DNA from: Saccharospirillum alexandrii_A
Lineage (GTDB): Bacteria; Pseudomonadota; Gammaproteobacteria; Pseudomonadales; Natronospirillaceae
DNA: 64,000 nucleotides
NCBI RefSeq assembly: GCF_043641555.1
Contig: NZ_JBHZRJ010000002.1
Coordinates: 186,001-250,000 of the forward strand
Reading direction: 5' to 3'
The position numbers and the translations under genes are program-made. The stretch's first letter is position 1; each line of letters opens with the position of its first letter. Below, one piece after another: positions 1 through 9,244 of the stretch. The notes under the pieces are model-generated. The model ran no database searches. It saw only the letters and a program-made list of their open reading frames with translations, and was not told where the DNA came from.

Positions 1-419
1 ACGATATCGGTGTGGCCGTCTCCAGTGACCGTGGTCTGGTTGTACCGGTTTTGCGCGACACCGAGCAGATGAGTCTGGCGACCATCGAGAGCACCATTCG
101 CGATTTTGGTTCGCGTGCACAGTCTGGCAAGCTCGGCCTGGAAGACATGCAGGGTGGTACCTTTACCATTACCAACGGGGGTGTTTTTGGTTCCCTGTTG
201 TCGACGCCAATTCTGAATCCGCCACAAACGGCCATTTTGGGTATGCACAAGATTCAGGAACGTCCTATGGCGGTGAATGGTGAAGTGAAGGTTCTGCCGA
301 TGATGTACCTGGCGTTGTCCTATGACCACCGACTGATCGATGGCAAAGAAGCGGTACAGTATCTGGTTGCCATTAAAGACATGCTGGAAGATCCGGCGCG
401 TATTCTGCTCGAGCTGTAA
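1..419 (+). CDS. sucB: 2-oxoglutarate dehydrogenase E2, dihydrolipoyl succinyltransferase (3' part)
   Basis: C-terminal catalytic part of the E2 core of 2-oxoglutarate dehydrogenase, which moves the succinyl group from lipoyl-lysine to CoA in the TCA cycle. The reading frame is open from base 3, so the 5' end lies outside the window. The acyltransferase active-site motif YDHRLIDG is present near the C-terminus, and the protein ends in LLEL, as E2 proteins of this class do. It is followed after 103 bases by lpd and then sucCD, which favours the succinyl- over the acetyl-transferase. Lipoyl and E1/E3-binding domains are not visible. Confidence 0.95.
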   Translation, partial: DIGVAVSSDRGLVVPVLRDTEQMSLATIESTIRDFGSRAQSGKLGLEDMQGGTFTITNGGVFGSLLSTPILNPPQTAILGMHKIQERPMAVNGEVKVLPMMYLALSYDHRLIDGKEAVQYLVAIKDMLEDPARILLEL

Positions 420-522
420 TGCCAGCCTTCGGTCAACGAACAGGCGCGTAAAGGAACAGGATTCGAAAGGGCAGCAGTGATGCTGCTGCCATCGCTAACA
501 GTTAATAGAAGGGTCAGAGAAT

Positions 523-1962
523 ATGGCACAACAATTTGATGTAGTGGTTATCGGTTCAGGACCGGGCGGATATGTCGCGGCCATCAAGGCTGCGCAACTG
601 GGTCTGAAAACAGCCATCGTCGAAAAGTGGCTGACCAAAGATGAAAAACCGTCTTACGGTGGCACCTGCCTGAACGTCGGTTGCATTCCGTCGAAGGCCT
701 TGCTCGAATCGTCTGAGAAGTTTCACGAAGCGCAGCACGATTTTGAACTTCATGGTATTGGCCTGAAAGACCTCAAGGTCGACGTCAAGGCCATGGTCAA
801 GCGCAAGGAAGACATCGTTGGCAAACTGACCGGCGGTGTTGCTGGCTTGTTAAAAGGCAACGGCGTTACTGCCTTCGAAGGCAAGGGGATGCTCAAGGCC
901 AACAAGGTTGTGGAAGTGACCTTGCATGATGGAAAAACAGAAACGCTGGAAGGCAAGAACGTCATTCTTGCGACGGGCTCCATCCCGATCGAGATTCCAC
1001 CAACGCCAACCAACGGCGAGACCATTGTCGATTCTGAAGGTGCTCTGGAGTTTTCGTCAGTGCCTAAGCGCTTGGGTGTTATTGGCGCCGGTGTTATTGG
1101 CCTGGAGCTGGGCTCGGTCTGGAAACGCCTGGGCTCCGAGGTGGTTGTTCTGGAAGCCATGGATACCTTCCTGCCGGCTGCCGATCAGGCCATTGCCAAA
1201 GACGCCTTCAAGTTTTTCACCAAGAAAGCCGGCCTTGATGTTCGCCTTGGCGCGCGCGTTACCGGTTCTGAGGTGAAGAAGAACAAGGTTGAAGTAACCT
1301 TTGAAGACAGCGAAGGCGAGAAAAAAGAAACCTTCGACAAACTGATCGTTGCGGTAGGCCGTCGGCCTTACACCGAAGGCTGCCTCGACAAGGGCTGTGG
1401 CGTTTCTCTCGACGAGCGTGGTTTTGTTCAGGTTGATGACCAGTGCCGTTCCACCGTACCGGGTGTTTACGCCATCGGCGACGTGGTTCGCGGCCCGATG
1501 CTGGCTCACAAAGGCTCGGAAGAGGGCATCATGGTGGCAGAAATCATCGCCGGCCATAACGCCCAGATGAACTACGACACCATTCCGAATGTCATCTATA
1601 CCCACCCTGAAATTGCCTGGGTCGGCAAGACCGAAGAGCAACTGAAATCAGATGGCGCCGACTATAAAGTGGGTTCTTTCTCCATGGCGGCCATTGGTCG
1701 TGCCATGGCGCAAAATGCCACCGACGGCCAGGTCAAGATCATCGCCGATGCAAAGACCGACCGTATTCTGGGCATGCATATTTTCGCGTCGGGCGCGTCA
1801 GAAATGATCGCTCAGGGCGTGATTGCGATGGAGTTTGCCTCCAGCGCTGAAGACTTGCAGCTGACCTGCTTCGCTCACCCGACTAACTCGGAAGCGGTGC
1901 ACGAAGCAGCATTGGCTGTAGATAATATGGCAATTCACAAGGTCAATCGCAAAAAGCGTTGA
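523..1962 (+). CDS. lpd: Dihydrolipoyl dehydrogenase (E3)
   Basis: FAD flavoprotein of 479 residues that reoxidises dihydrolipoamide for the 2-oxoglutarate dehydrogenase complex and passes electrons to NAD. Visible parts are the N-terminal FAD-binding GSGPGGY, the redox disulfide in GGTCLNVGCIPSK, a second nucleotide fold around GAGVIGLE, the AIGDV motif, and the C-terminal catalytic His in HPTNSEAVHE. Length is normal for the family. It lies between sucB and sucC, and a hairpin terminator follows the stop, so sucCD may be partly uncoupled from the upstream genes. It may be the E3 for other 2-oxoacid dehydrogenases as well. Confidence 0.96.
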   Translation: MAQQFDVVVIGSGPGGYVAAIKAAQLGLKTAIVEKWLTKDEKPSYGGTCLNVGCIPSKALLESSEKFHEAQHDFELHGIGLKDLKVDVKAMVKRKEDIVGKLTGGVAGLLKGNGVTAFEGKGMLKANKVVEVTLHDGKTETLEGKNVILATGSIPIEIPPTPTNGETIVDSEGALEFSSVPKRLGVIGAGVIGLELGSVWKRLGSEVVVLEAMDTFLPAADQAIAKDAFKFFTKKAGLDVRLGARVTGSEVKKNKVEVTFEDSEGEKKETFDKLIVAVGRRPYTEGCLDKGCGVSLDERGFVQVDDQCRSTVPGVYAIGDVVRGPMLAHKGSEEGIMVAEIIAGHNAQMNYDTIPNVIYTHPEIAWVGKTEEQLKSDGADYKVGSFSMAAIGRAMAQNATDGQVKIIADAKTDRILGMHIFASGASEMIAQGVIAMEFASSAEDLQLTCFAHPTNSEAVHEAALAVDNMAIHKVNRKKR

Positions 1963-1974
1963 TTATAGAAAGTT

Positions 1975-2001
1975 ACCGGGAGATTGCTCCCGGTTTCTTT
2001 A
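1975..2001 (+). terminator. Intrinsic-type terminator after lpd
   Basis: ACCGGGAG and CTCCCGGT form an 8-base-pair stem over a short loop, followed by TTCTTTATT. It starts 12 bases after the lpd stop and precedes sucC, so it may attenuate rather than end transcription of the suc operon. Confidence 0.65.
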
Positions 2002-2086
2002 TTCGCTAATCAGAGTGCCTTGCGGGTGAAACCCACTAGAACAAAAAATTCTCCCAAACACTCGAGTTCACAGAACGGAAAGAACG

Positions 2087-3256
2087 ATGAACCTACACGA
2101 GTATCAATCGAAGCAGCTGTTCAAAGAGTACGGTCTGCCTGTATCCGATGGCTATGCCTGTGATACGCCTGATGAAGCGGTTGCTGCCGCCAAGAAAATC
2201 GGGGGTAACATGTGGGTGGTCAAGGCTCAGGTACACGCGGGTGGCCGGGGCAAGGCTGGCGGCGTAAAGCTGGTCAAAACCGATGACGAGATTCGCGCAT
2301 TCGCTGAAAAGTGGCTGGGTCAGAATCTGGTTACCTTCCAGACCGATGAAAAAGGCCAGCCAGTCAGCAAGATTCTGGTTGAAACCTGCACCGACATCGC
2401 CAACGAACTGTACCTCAGTGCCGTTGTCGACCGTGGTAGCCGTCGCGTTGTTTTCATGGCATCGACCGAAGGTGGCATGGACATCGAAACGGTCGCCGAA
2501 GAAACGCCCGAGAAAATATTGCGCGTTGTTGTCGATCCTCTGGTCGGCGCTCAGCCTTTCCAGGCGCGTGACGTGGCATTCCAGCTCGGCCTGAAGGGCG
2601 AGCAGGTCAAGCAGTTCACCAAAATCTTCCTGGGCTTGGCGAAGCTGTTCGTCGATAAAGACCTGGCGCTGATCGAAGTAAACCCGCTGGTCATCACCGA
2701 CGAAGGCAACTTGCACTGCCTCGATGCCAAAATCGGTGTCGACAGCAACGCCCTGTTCCGTCAGAAGCAAATCTCCGACATGCGCGACCCTTCACAGGAA
2801 GACGAGCGCGAAGCGCAAGCCTCTGCCTGGGAACTGAACTACGTTGCCCTGGACGGCAATATTGGTTGCATGGTCAACGGTGCTGGCCTGGCAATGGGCA
2901 CCATGGACATCGTGAAATTGCACGGTGGCCAGCCTGCCAACTTCCTCGACGTAGGCGGCGGCGCGACCAAAGAGCGCGTGGCTGAAGCGTTCAAGATCAT
3001 CCTGTCCGATACCTCGGTCAAGGCGGTTCTGGTCAACATCTTCGGCGGCATTGTGCGTTGCGATATGATTGCTGAAGGCATCATCGGCGCGGTTGAAGAA
3101 GTCGGCGTGAAAGTACCGGTTGTTGTTCGTCTTGAAGGCAACAACGCTGAACTGGGCACACAGAAACTGGCCGAAAGTGGCCTGAACATCATAGCGGCCA
3201 CTTCGCTGACTGACGCTGCCGAGAAAGTGGTACAAGCAGCCGGAGGTGCAGCATGA
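2087..3256 (+). CDS. sucC: Succinyl-CoA synthetase beta subunit (ADP/GDP-forming)
   Basis: ATP-grasp subunit (389 residues) of succinyl-CoA synthetase, which couples succinyl-CoA cleavage to nucleoside triphosphate synthesis in the TCA cycle. It opens with MNLHEYQSKQLF, typical of SucC, has the ATP-grasp region in the first 240 residues (VKAQVHAGGRGKAGGV) and the C-terminal CoA-ligase flavodoxin-like domain with GGGATKERV and NIFGGIVRCD. Length matches E. coli SucC. The stop overlaps the sucD start by four bases (ATGA), so the subunits are probably made by coupled translation. Confidence 0.97.
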   Translation: MNLHEYQSKQLFKEYGLPVSDGYACDTPDEAVAAAKKIGGNMWVVKAQVHAGGRGKAGGVKLVKTDDEIRAFAEKWLGQNLVTFQTDEKGQPVSKILVETCTDIANELYLSAVVDRGSRRVVFMASTEGGMDIETVAEETPEKILRVVVDPLVGAQPFQARDVAFQLGLKGEQVKQFTKIFLGLAKLFVDKDLALIEVNPLVITDEGNLHCLDAKIGVDSNALFRQKQISDMRDPSQEDEREAQASAWELNYVALDGNIGCMVNGAGLAMGTMDIVKLHGGQPANFLDVGGGATKERVAEAFKIILSDTSVKAVLVNIFGGIVRCDMIAEGIIGAVEEVGVKVPVVVRLEGNNAELGTQKLAESGLNIIAATSLTDAAEKVVQAAGGAA

Positions 3257-4125
3257 GCGTATTGATCGATAAGAACACCAAGGTAATCTGCCAGGGCTTT
3301 ACCGGTTCACAGGGCACCTTCCACAGTGAACAGGCGATTGAGTACGGCACGCAAATGGTCGGCGGTGTATCGCCGGGCAAAGGCGGCACCACGCACCTGG
3401 GCCTGCCTGTTTTCAACACCGCTCGTGAAGCGGTAGAAGCAACAGGCGCCACTGCCTCTGTGATCTACGTACCCGCACCGTTTTGCCTCGACGCCATCAT
3501 CGAAGCGGCCGACAGCGGTGTTGAGCTGGTGGTGTGCATTACCGAAGGCATTCCGACGCTGGACATGCTGGTTGCCAAAGAGTACGTCGACCGCAAAGGT
3601 GTGCGTATGATTGGCCCGAACTGCCCGGGCGTGATCACTCCGGGAGAATGCAAAATAGGCATCATGCCTGGCCACATTCACAAGCCAGGTAAAGTGGGCA
3701 TCGTATCGCGTTCCGGTACCCTGACCTATGAAGCCGTTAAGCAGACCACAGACCATGGTTTTGGCCAGTCTACCTGTGTGGGCATCGGTGGCGACCCGAT
3801 TCCGGGTTCAAACTTCATCGACATTCTGGAAATGTTCGAGAAAGACCCGGCAACTGAAGCCATCGTAATGATTGGTGAAATTGGTGGTACGGCTGAAGAA
3901 GAAGCCGCCGCTTACATCAAAGCCAATGTTTCCAAGCCGGTTGTCTCCTACATTGCCGGTGTGACTGCCCCTGCGGGCAAGCGCATGGGCCATGCGGGTG
4001 CCATCATTGCCGGTGGCAAGGGCACGGCTGACGAGAAGTTTGCTGCCCTGGAAGACGCCGGTGTGAAAACCGTTCGCTCTCTGGCACAGATCGGTGACGC
4101 TTTGAAAGAAGTCACCGGCTGGTAA
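3253..4125 (+). CDS. sucD: Succinyl-CoA synthetase alpha subunit
   Basis: CoA-binding, phosphohistidine-bearing subunit (290 residues) of succinyl-CoA synthetase. The N-terminal CoA-binding Rossmann fold begins MSVLIDKNTKVICQGFTGSQG. The phosphorylated His lies in KRMGHAGAII near residue 246. IGPNCPGVITPGE is a family signature. It is the last gene of the suc operon, starts inside the end of sucC, and is followed 35 bases later by a strong intrinsic terminator. Nothing unusual is seen. Confidence 0.97.
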   Translation: MSVLIDKNTKVICQGFTGSQGTFHSEQAIEYGTQMVGGVSPGKGGTTHLGLPVFNTAREAVEATGATASVIYVPAPFCLDAIIEAADSGVELVVCITEGIPTLDMLVAKEYVDRKGVRMIGPNCPGVITPGECKIGIMPGHIHKPGKVGIVSRSGTLTYEAVKQTTDHGFGQSTCVGIGGDPIPGSNFIDILEMFEKDPATEAIVMIGEIGGTAEEEAAAYIKANVSKPVVSYIAGVTAPAGKRMGHAGAIIAGGKGTADEKFAALEDAGVKTVRSLAQIGDALKEVTGW

Positions 4126-4160
4126 GCCTGACGATCGCACTCTGATGCGACGTTCTGATA

Positions 4161-4185
4161 AAGGCAGCTGAGGCTGCCTTTTTTA
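4161..4185 (+). terminator. Intrinsic terminator of the suc operon
   Basis: AAGGCAGC TGA GGCTGCCTT hairpin followed directly by a run of T. It ends the sucB-lpd-sucC-sucD unit. Confidence 0.88.
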
Positions 4186-4274
4186 TTGGGTGAGAATAAG
4201 TCGGCAGTCAGGCCGGGGCTGTTAGGCTAGACTTTGTAGACACACAGGACACGACATTTAAGGATAGGCAGGAC

Positions 4275-5006
4275 ATGTTACATCTCTTTGATTGGCTGGC
4301 GTTGCTGGTGTTTTTCACCAGTTGGGTGGTCTATACCCGCTATGCATCCCGCGAGGCAAAACGCAGACACAGTTTATCGTCGATCATGCATCATTTTCGG
4401 GTGGACTGGATGCATCGGCTGTTACGCCGTGAGAACCGGGTGGCTGATATGTCTGCAGTGGGTAATCTGGAGCGCAACTCTGCGTTCTTTGCCTCCAGTT
4501 GCCTGTTTGTAGTGGCAGGTCTGATTACCGTGCTGGCCGCTTCGGAGCAGGTAGTTAGGCTGCTGAACGACATTTCCTTTGTACAGCCCGGAACCAAGGC
4601 GCTGTGGGAAGCCAAGGTGGGCGTGCTGGTGGCGATCTACGTATACGCCTTTCTCAGCTTTACCTGGAGTATGCGGCAATTTGGTTTTCTGTCGGTGATG
4701 ATTGGGTCGGCACCGACCCCGAGCGAGAGCATCGCTGATTCCGTCAAGAAAGACTTTTCCGTTCACACCGCCAAGGTAATGGATCTGGCGGGCAAGCAGT
4801 TCAATCTGGGTTTGCGGGCGGTTTATTTCAGCCTGGCCGTCGTCGGGTGGTTCCTGGGGCCACTTTGGTTCGTGGTGCTGACCAGTGTGATCATCGGTGT
4901 CTTGTATCGGCGGGAATTTCGCAGTACAACGCTTAAGGAGCTGGTAAGGGCCCGTGGTCTGGACCCAAAGCAAGACATAGGCCTGGGCAGGAATGTGGAG
5001 GAATGA
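4275..5006 (+). CDS. DUF599 family inner-membrane protein
   Basis: Membrane protein of 243 residues resembling the DUF599 family; function unknown. The first segment, LFDWLALLVFFTSWVVYTRY, is hydrophobic. After a cytoplasmic arginine-rich stretch (EAKRRHSLSS, HRLLRREN) come three more hydrophobic blocks near residues 75-95, 115-135 and 180-210, and a charged C-terminal tail. It stands alone on the plus strand after the suc terminator and converges with the MFS gene. No enzyme motif is visible, so I give no function. Confidence 0.8.
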   Translation: MLHLFDWLALLVFFTSWVVYTRYASREAKRRHSLSSIMHHFRVDWMHRLLRRENRVADMSAVGNLERNSAFFASSCLFVVAGLITVLAASEQVVRLLNDISFVQPGTKALWEAKVGVLVAIYVYAFLSFTWSMRQFGFLSVMIGSAPTPSESIADSVKKDFSVHTAKVMDLAGKQFNLGLRAVYFSLAVVGWFLGPLWFVVLTSVIIGVLYRREFRSTTLKELVRARGLDPKQDIGLGRNVEE

Positions 5007-5013
5007 CCGCGCT

Positions 5014-5042
5014 GGCTGGCCCTCGTTTAACGAGAGCCAGCC
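5014..5042. terminator. Bidirectional hairpin between convergent genes
   Basis: GGCTGGC-CTCG pairs with CGAG-GCCAGCC, with one C/A mismatch and a TTTAA loop. It lies between the DUF599 gene and the converging MFS gene. There is no clear T run, so it may be an mRNA 3' stabiliser more than an intrinsic terminator. Confidence 0.45.
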
Positions 5043-5052
5043 CCAATCGGCC

Positions 5053-6402
5053 TTATACGCCGGGTACCGAGCCGGCAGGCATTGAGCGTTGATCCTGTAT
5101 CGCCTGACGCAGGGGGATGCGCAGCAGCAGGATGCCTCCGGCTATGAAATAGAGCATGATCACTAACAGAGCCTGGTGCCGGCCAACGGCGTCGGAAATA
5201 GGGCCGAAGGTCATGCCGATAATGATGGCAAAACGCCCGAAAGTGCCCCACAAACCGAACAGTAAGGCAGAGTCTTTCGGGTTTGCCAGTAAGCCAACCA
5301 CGGCCCGGCTGGCGCTCTGTGTAGCCCCCATGGCACTGCCCGCCACAAAGGCGACCACCACAAACAAGGTAGAGACCGTCATCCCGGTCAGTGCGACAAG
5401 CGCATCCAGATAATAGATGCCCAGTAGGCCCATTAGCCACCATCCCAGGGTTAACAACAGGGTGTTCTTGGAGCCAAGTGTGTCTTCAATAAAGCCGAAC
5501 CCGATGGCGCCAATCATAGAGGCGATCTGCAGCGTAGCGCCGATGATCAGTAACTGGGTGCCGCGAATGCCTATTTCTTCCTGAGCGTAGATTCCGAAGA
5601 ATTTAACCACAACCGATACCCCGGCCATGTACACCATAAACGCGATGAAAAAGCGAAACAGGACCGGGTAGTCGGCAATAATGCTGCGCATTGCGAGTAA
5701 CCTTGCTCCCGCGGCTTTCAGCAGCACCGAAACGCGGGCGTGCTCGAACTCGGGCATGGGCTCGGCCCGTTCCTTGACGAACAGGAATGTGGGAAGGGCG
5801 CCTAGCCCGTAGAAAAGCGCAACGACGACCATGGCCAACTGGTTCTGGTCGATATAAAGCGAGAGATTTGAGCTGGCGCTTTCGGTAACCACTACGATGA
5901 TGATCAGCAGGCTCAACAACCCTCCAATATAACCGATACCCCAGCCTATGCCGGAGATCCGCCCCATGTTGTCCTTGGTTGCCAGTTCGGTCAGAAAACT
6001 GGCAATGAAGGTCTCTGACAGCATCCAGGCGGTGTTGCTGCAAATAAGAAACGCCATGCCGAGCCAGACTGACCCGGGCTCCACGAAATACAAACCGCCG
6101 GTCGCCAGTACCGACACCCAGGTGCACCAGGCCAGGTAACGCTTCTTGCGGCCGCTGTAGTCGCAAATAACGCCCACCAGAGGTGCCAGAATGATAGCCA
6201 GACCAGTCGAAATGGCCACGCTGGCTGCCCAGAATGTGTTCTTCAAATGGTCGAGTTCGGGCGGAACAATGTAGGAGATAAAAAAAGCACTGTAGATAAA
6301 GCTGACTACGACTGTGGTGTAGCTGCTGTTGGCGAAGTCATACATGGCCCAGCCAAAGATCTCGCGCTTGCGAACCGGAGCGTGGGGAGTGGGTGTCGAC
6401 AT
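5053..6402 (-). CDS. MFS transporter, UMF1/Atg22-like
   Basis: Major facilitator of 449 residues with about twelve hydrophobic segments. The N-terminus REIFGWAMYDFANSSY is characteristic of the Atg22/UMF1 (vacuole effluxer-like) branch, and GVICDYSGRKKRY is the loop 2-3 signature (D-x-x-G-R-K/R). In fungi Atg22 exports amino acids from the vacuole. The bacterial substrate is not known and neighbours do not help. It is a single gene, convergent with the DUF599 gene and divergent from htpG. Confidence 0.82.
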   Translation of the reverse strand: MSTPTPHAPVRKREIFGWAMYDFANSSYTTVVVSFIYSAFFISYIVPPELDHLKNTFWAASVAISTGLAIILAPLVGVICDYSGRKKRYLAWCTWVSVLATGGLYFVEPGSVWLGMAFLICSNTAWMLSETFIASFLTELATKDNMGRISGIGWGIGYIGGLLSLLIIIVVVTESASSNLSLYIDQNQLAMVVVALFYGLGALPTFLFVKERAEPMPEFEHARVSVLLKAAGARLLAMRSIIADYPVLFRFFIAFMVYMAGVSVVVKFFGIYAQEEIGIRGTQLLIIGATLQIASMIGAIGFGFIEDTLGSKNTLLLTLGWWLMGLLGIYYLDALVALTGMTVSTLFVVVAFVAGSAMGATQSASRAVVGLLANPKDSALLFGLWGTFGRFAIIIGMTFGPISDAVGRHQALLVIMLYFIAGGILLLRIPLRQAIQDQRSMPAGSVPGV

Positions 6403-6553
6403 CCTGGAGGTGCTTCCTTGTGATTGGGCAGGCGGTTGTCACAGGTTCGATGGGTGTAATCTGGAACGCCAGCGAACCTGCCGGTTTCAGGGTCAAGTGT
6501 GCACCAGTGCTGGCGGTGAGGAAAGTCCGGGGTGGTAAATGATAGGGGCAGCG

Positions 6554-6578
6554 CTTGAAATGCATCACAAGGCCCATA
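6554..6578 (+). promoter_or_regulatory. Heat-shock (sigma-32-like) promoter of htpG
   Basis: CTTGAAA at 6554-6560 and GCCCATA at 6572-6578, separated by 11 bases, resemble the RpoH consensus CTTGAA...CCCCATNT. The spacer is 2-3 bases shorter than most E. coli examples. It lies 45-70 bases before the htpG start, and htpG is a classical RpoH target, so the assignment fits the gene. Confidence 0.5.
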
Positions 6579-6623
6579 GATAGAGGGAACCATTGTCTAA
6601 GTCTTTGATTTGAGGTGAATTCC

Positions 6624-8534
6624 ATGTCTGAAACCCAACAAGAAACGCTCAGTTTTCAGACAGAAGTCAAGCAACTTCTGCATTTGATGATCCACTCCCT
6701 GTACTCCAACAAGGAGATATTCCTGCGCGAGCTGATCTCCAATGCATCCGATGCCTGCGACAAGTTGCGCTTCCAGGCGTTGAAGGATGATGCTCTGCTT
6801 GCTGAAGACAGTGACCTGACTATTCGGGTCGAGTACGACAAAGAAGCCGGCACGGTTACGCTGACCGACAACGGCATTGGCATGACCCGTGACGATGTCA
6901 TCGCCAATCTGGGGACCATCGCCAAATCCGGCACGGCTGACTTTCTGAAGAATCTGACCGGTGACGAGCGTAAGGACAGTCAGTTGATCGGGCAGTTTGG
7001 GGTAGGGTTCTACTCGTCTTTCATCGTTGCCAGTGCTGTTGATGTCTATACCCGTCGTGCCGGCACTCCGGCCGATGCCGGTATCCACTGGCGCAGTGAA
7101 GGCGAGGGTGAGTTCAGCCTGGCCGACGTAACATTGCCGCAACGGGGCACCCGCATTGTGTTGCACCTCAAACCGGAAGAAACCGAGTTTGCTGATGGCT
7201 GGCGTCTGCGCAACCTGATCCGCAAATACTCGGATCACATCGCGATCCCGGTGCAGATGCTGAAAGAAAACTATGAATCGGAAGACGACGAAAACGCGGA
7301 AGAGAAAACGATCGAATGGGAAACAGTAAACAGTGCCAAGGCGCTGTGGACCCGGCCGCGCAGTGAGATCTCCGACGATGAATACAAGGAGCTCTACCGC
7401 CACATTTCGCACGATTTTGGCGACCCGTTAAGCTGGAGCCATAATAAGGTTGAGGGCAAGCTGGACTATACCAGCCTGCTGTATATTCCGAAAAAAGCCC
7501 CCTATGACATCTGGAATCGCGAGCGAATTCGCGGACTCAAGCTGTATGTGCAGCGCGTTTTCATTATGGATGACGTCGAGCAGTTTCTGCCGATGTATCT
7601 GCGCTTTGCCAAAGGGATTGTCGACTCCAACGATCTGCCGCTGAACGTCAGCCGTGAAATTTTGCAGAGCGATGACGCCATCGACAGCATGCGCTCGGCG
7701 CTGACCAAGCGGGTTCTGGACATGCTGGCTAAACTGGCCAAGAAAGACCCCGAAGGCTATCAGACTTTCTGGGACGAATTTGGCCAGGTATTAAAGGAAG
7801 GGCCGGCGGAAGACGCCGCCAACAACGACAAGATTGCCAAGTTGTTGCGCTTTGCCACGACCCATACCGGCGAAGCCGCCCAGACTCAATCGCTGGACGA
7901 CTATGTCAGCCGGATGCAGGAAGGGCAGGATAAAATCTATTACGTGGCCGCCGACAGTCACCAGACCGCCTGGAACAGTCCGCACCTGGAAGTGTTCCGC
8001 AAGAAAGGCATCGAAGTGCTGCTGATGAGCGACCGGATCGACGAGTGGCTGATGGGTTACCTGCGTGAATTCGATGGCAAGTCGCTGGTCGATGTTGCGC
8101 GCGGTGGTCTTGATCTGAGCGGTGTCGAAACCGAAGAAGAAAAAGAAGCCCAGCAAAAAGCCAACGACGACCACAAACCGCTGCTTGAGCGTCTGAAAAC
8201 ATTGCTCGCCGACGATGTGGAAGAGGTTCGCATGACGCACCGGTTGGTTGAATCACCAGCTTGTATCGTGGTGGGCGATAACGACATGGGTGCCCAGATG
8301 CGCCGTATCATGGAAGCCGCCGGTCAGGCCGTGCCAGAAACCAAACCGATTTTCGAGCTGAATCCGGAACATCCGCTGGTTCAGCGGCTTGAACAGGAAG
8401 CCAGCGAAGACCGCTTTGCCGATCTGGCCAACATTCTGCTTGAGCAGGCACGATTGGCCGAAGGCTCACACCCCAAGGATGCTGCCGGGTTTGTAGGCCG
8501 ATTGAACAAGCTGCTGCTGGATCTTTCCCGATAG
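6624..8534 (+). CDS. htpG: Chaperone HtpG (Hsp90)
   Basis: Bacterial Hsp90, an ATP-dependent cytosolic chaperone dimer of 636 residues. The N-terminal GHKL ATPase domain shows LRELISNASDA, DNGIGM and GQFGVGFYS. The middle and C-terminal dimerisation domains follow at normal length. I place the start at the ATG at 6624 because TGAGGTGA at 6611-6618 is then a correctly spaced ribosome site; the in-frame GTG at 6615 lies within that site. It is monocistronic, with a heat-shock-like promoter upstream and a strong hairpin downstream. Confidence 0.96.
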   Translation: MSETQQETLSFQTEVKQLLHLMIHSLYSNKEIFLRELISNASDACDKLRFQALKDDALLAEDSDLTIRVEYDKEAGTVTLTDNGIGMTRDDVIANLGTIAKSGTADFLKNLTGDERKDSQLIGQFGVGFYSSFIVASAVDVYTRRAGTPADAGIHWRSEGEGEFSLADVTLPQRGTRIVLHLKPEETEFADGWRLRNLIRKYSDHIAIPVQMLKENYESEDDENAEEKTIEWETVNSAKALWTRPRSEISDDEYKELYRHISHDFGDPLSWSHNKVEGKLDYTSLLYIPKKAPYDIWNRERIRGLKLYVQRVFIMDDVEQFLPMYLRFAKGIVDSNDLPLNVSREILQSDDAIDSMRSALTKRVLDMLAKLAKKDPEGYQTFWDEFGQVLKEGPAEDAANNDKIAKLLRFATTHTGEAAQTQSLDDYVSRMQEGQDKIYYVAADSHQTAWNSPHLEVFRKKGIEVLLMSDRIDEWLMGYLREFDGKSLVDVARGGLDLSGVETEEEKEAQQKANDDHKPLLERLKTLLADDVEEVRMTHRLVESPACIVVGDNDMGAQMRRIMEAAGQAVPETKPIFELNPEHPLVQRLEQEASEDRFADLANILLEQARLAEGSHPKDAAGFVGRLNKLLLDLSR

Positions 8535-8591
8535 GCGATGCGCCTTGTCCCCAAAGGCCGGCTAAGGATTCAATTTATGAGTCCAAAACCC

Positions 8592-8618
8592 GCAACGGGC
8601 CACAGTGTGGCCCGTTGC
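8592..8618 (+). terminator. Perfect hairpin after htpG
   Basis: A 12-base-pair perfect stem (GCAACGGGCCAC/GTGGCCCGTTGC) with the loop AGT, 58 bases after the htpG stop. It is followed by TTGG and no T run, so terminator function is likely but imperfect. Confidence 0.5.
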
Positions 8619-8680
8619 TTGGTGTCGGCACCGGTAGAATTCAGTACAATGCCGGTTAATTTCAATTCTGGAGTAACGAA

Positions 8681-9241
8681 ATGACCTTCAAGAACTGGCT
8701 CGCAGTCTGTGCCGTACTGATGCCATTGGCCGCCCAGGCGGGTGGTTCGCTGGACATCGCTTTGTCCAATACCTCGGTCAGGCTGGAACATGAGGCAGTC
8801 CGGGTAGGCTCTGGTGCACACATCACCACCGGCCTTGCCTACAGCGAAGACAATCAGGCTTATGCATTCAGTGCCGGTTTTAATGCGGTCGATGCCACCA
8901 TGGCGAATCGTGAACTCATTGGCGGCATCGGCTTTAAAGGCTTTCTGTTCGATGCCGGTGAACCGGGCTTTGCTCTGGGTGTCGGTGGCTTTTTGCGCTG
9001 GCAACCCGATTTTATGAATGGCCTGGGCACCGAAGCACAGCTGTATTACGCACCCGACATTCTCAGTTTTGGTGATGTGGTTGCCTTCCAGGAGGTCATC
9101 GCGCGGGTTACCTACAAAGTGCTGCCTCAGGCGCGCGTCTTTGTCGGCTGGCATGACATCGCCGGTTACTATTACGACACAACTGGCGGCCCAAGCCGAA
9201 TAGACAACACTTTCAACCTCGGTTTCAGGATGAACTACTGA
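8681..9241 (+). CDS. YfaZ-like outer-membrane protein
   Basis: Exported protein of 186 residues. An N-terminal signal peptide (MTFKNWLAVCAVLMPLAAQA) is followed by alternating polar/hydrophobic strands rich in Gly and aromatic residues. It ends in the aromatic LGFRMNY, typical of outer-membrane beta-barrels that are recognised by the BAM machine. The pattern matches YfaZ, a small predicted porin of unknown substrate. The GGAG ribosome site is 7 bases before the ATG. It is followed at once by a small gene (9245) that may be co-transcribed. Confidence 0.72.
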   Translation: MTFKNWLAVCAVLMPLAAQAGGSLDIALSNTSVRLEHEAVRVGSGAHITTGLAYSEDNQAYAFSAGFNAVDATMANRELIGGIGFKGFLFDAGEPGFALGVGGFLRWQPDFMNGLGTEAQLYYAPDILSFGDVVAFQEVIARVTYKVLPQARVFVGWHDIAGYYYDTTGGPSRIDNTFNLGFRMNY

Positions 9242-9244
9242 GCC

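Noticed and set aside
6615..6623. GTG start for htpG three codons upstream of the ATG
   Set aside because: The GTG lies in the Shine-Dalgarno sequence that serves the ATG at 6624.
6597..7412. 271-codon frame opposite htpG
   Set aside because: Shadow of the Hsp90 ATPase domain.
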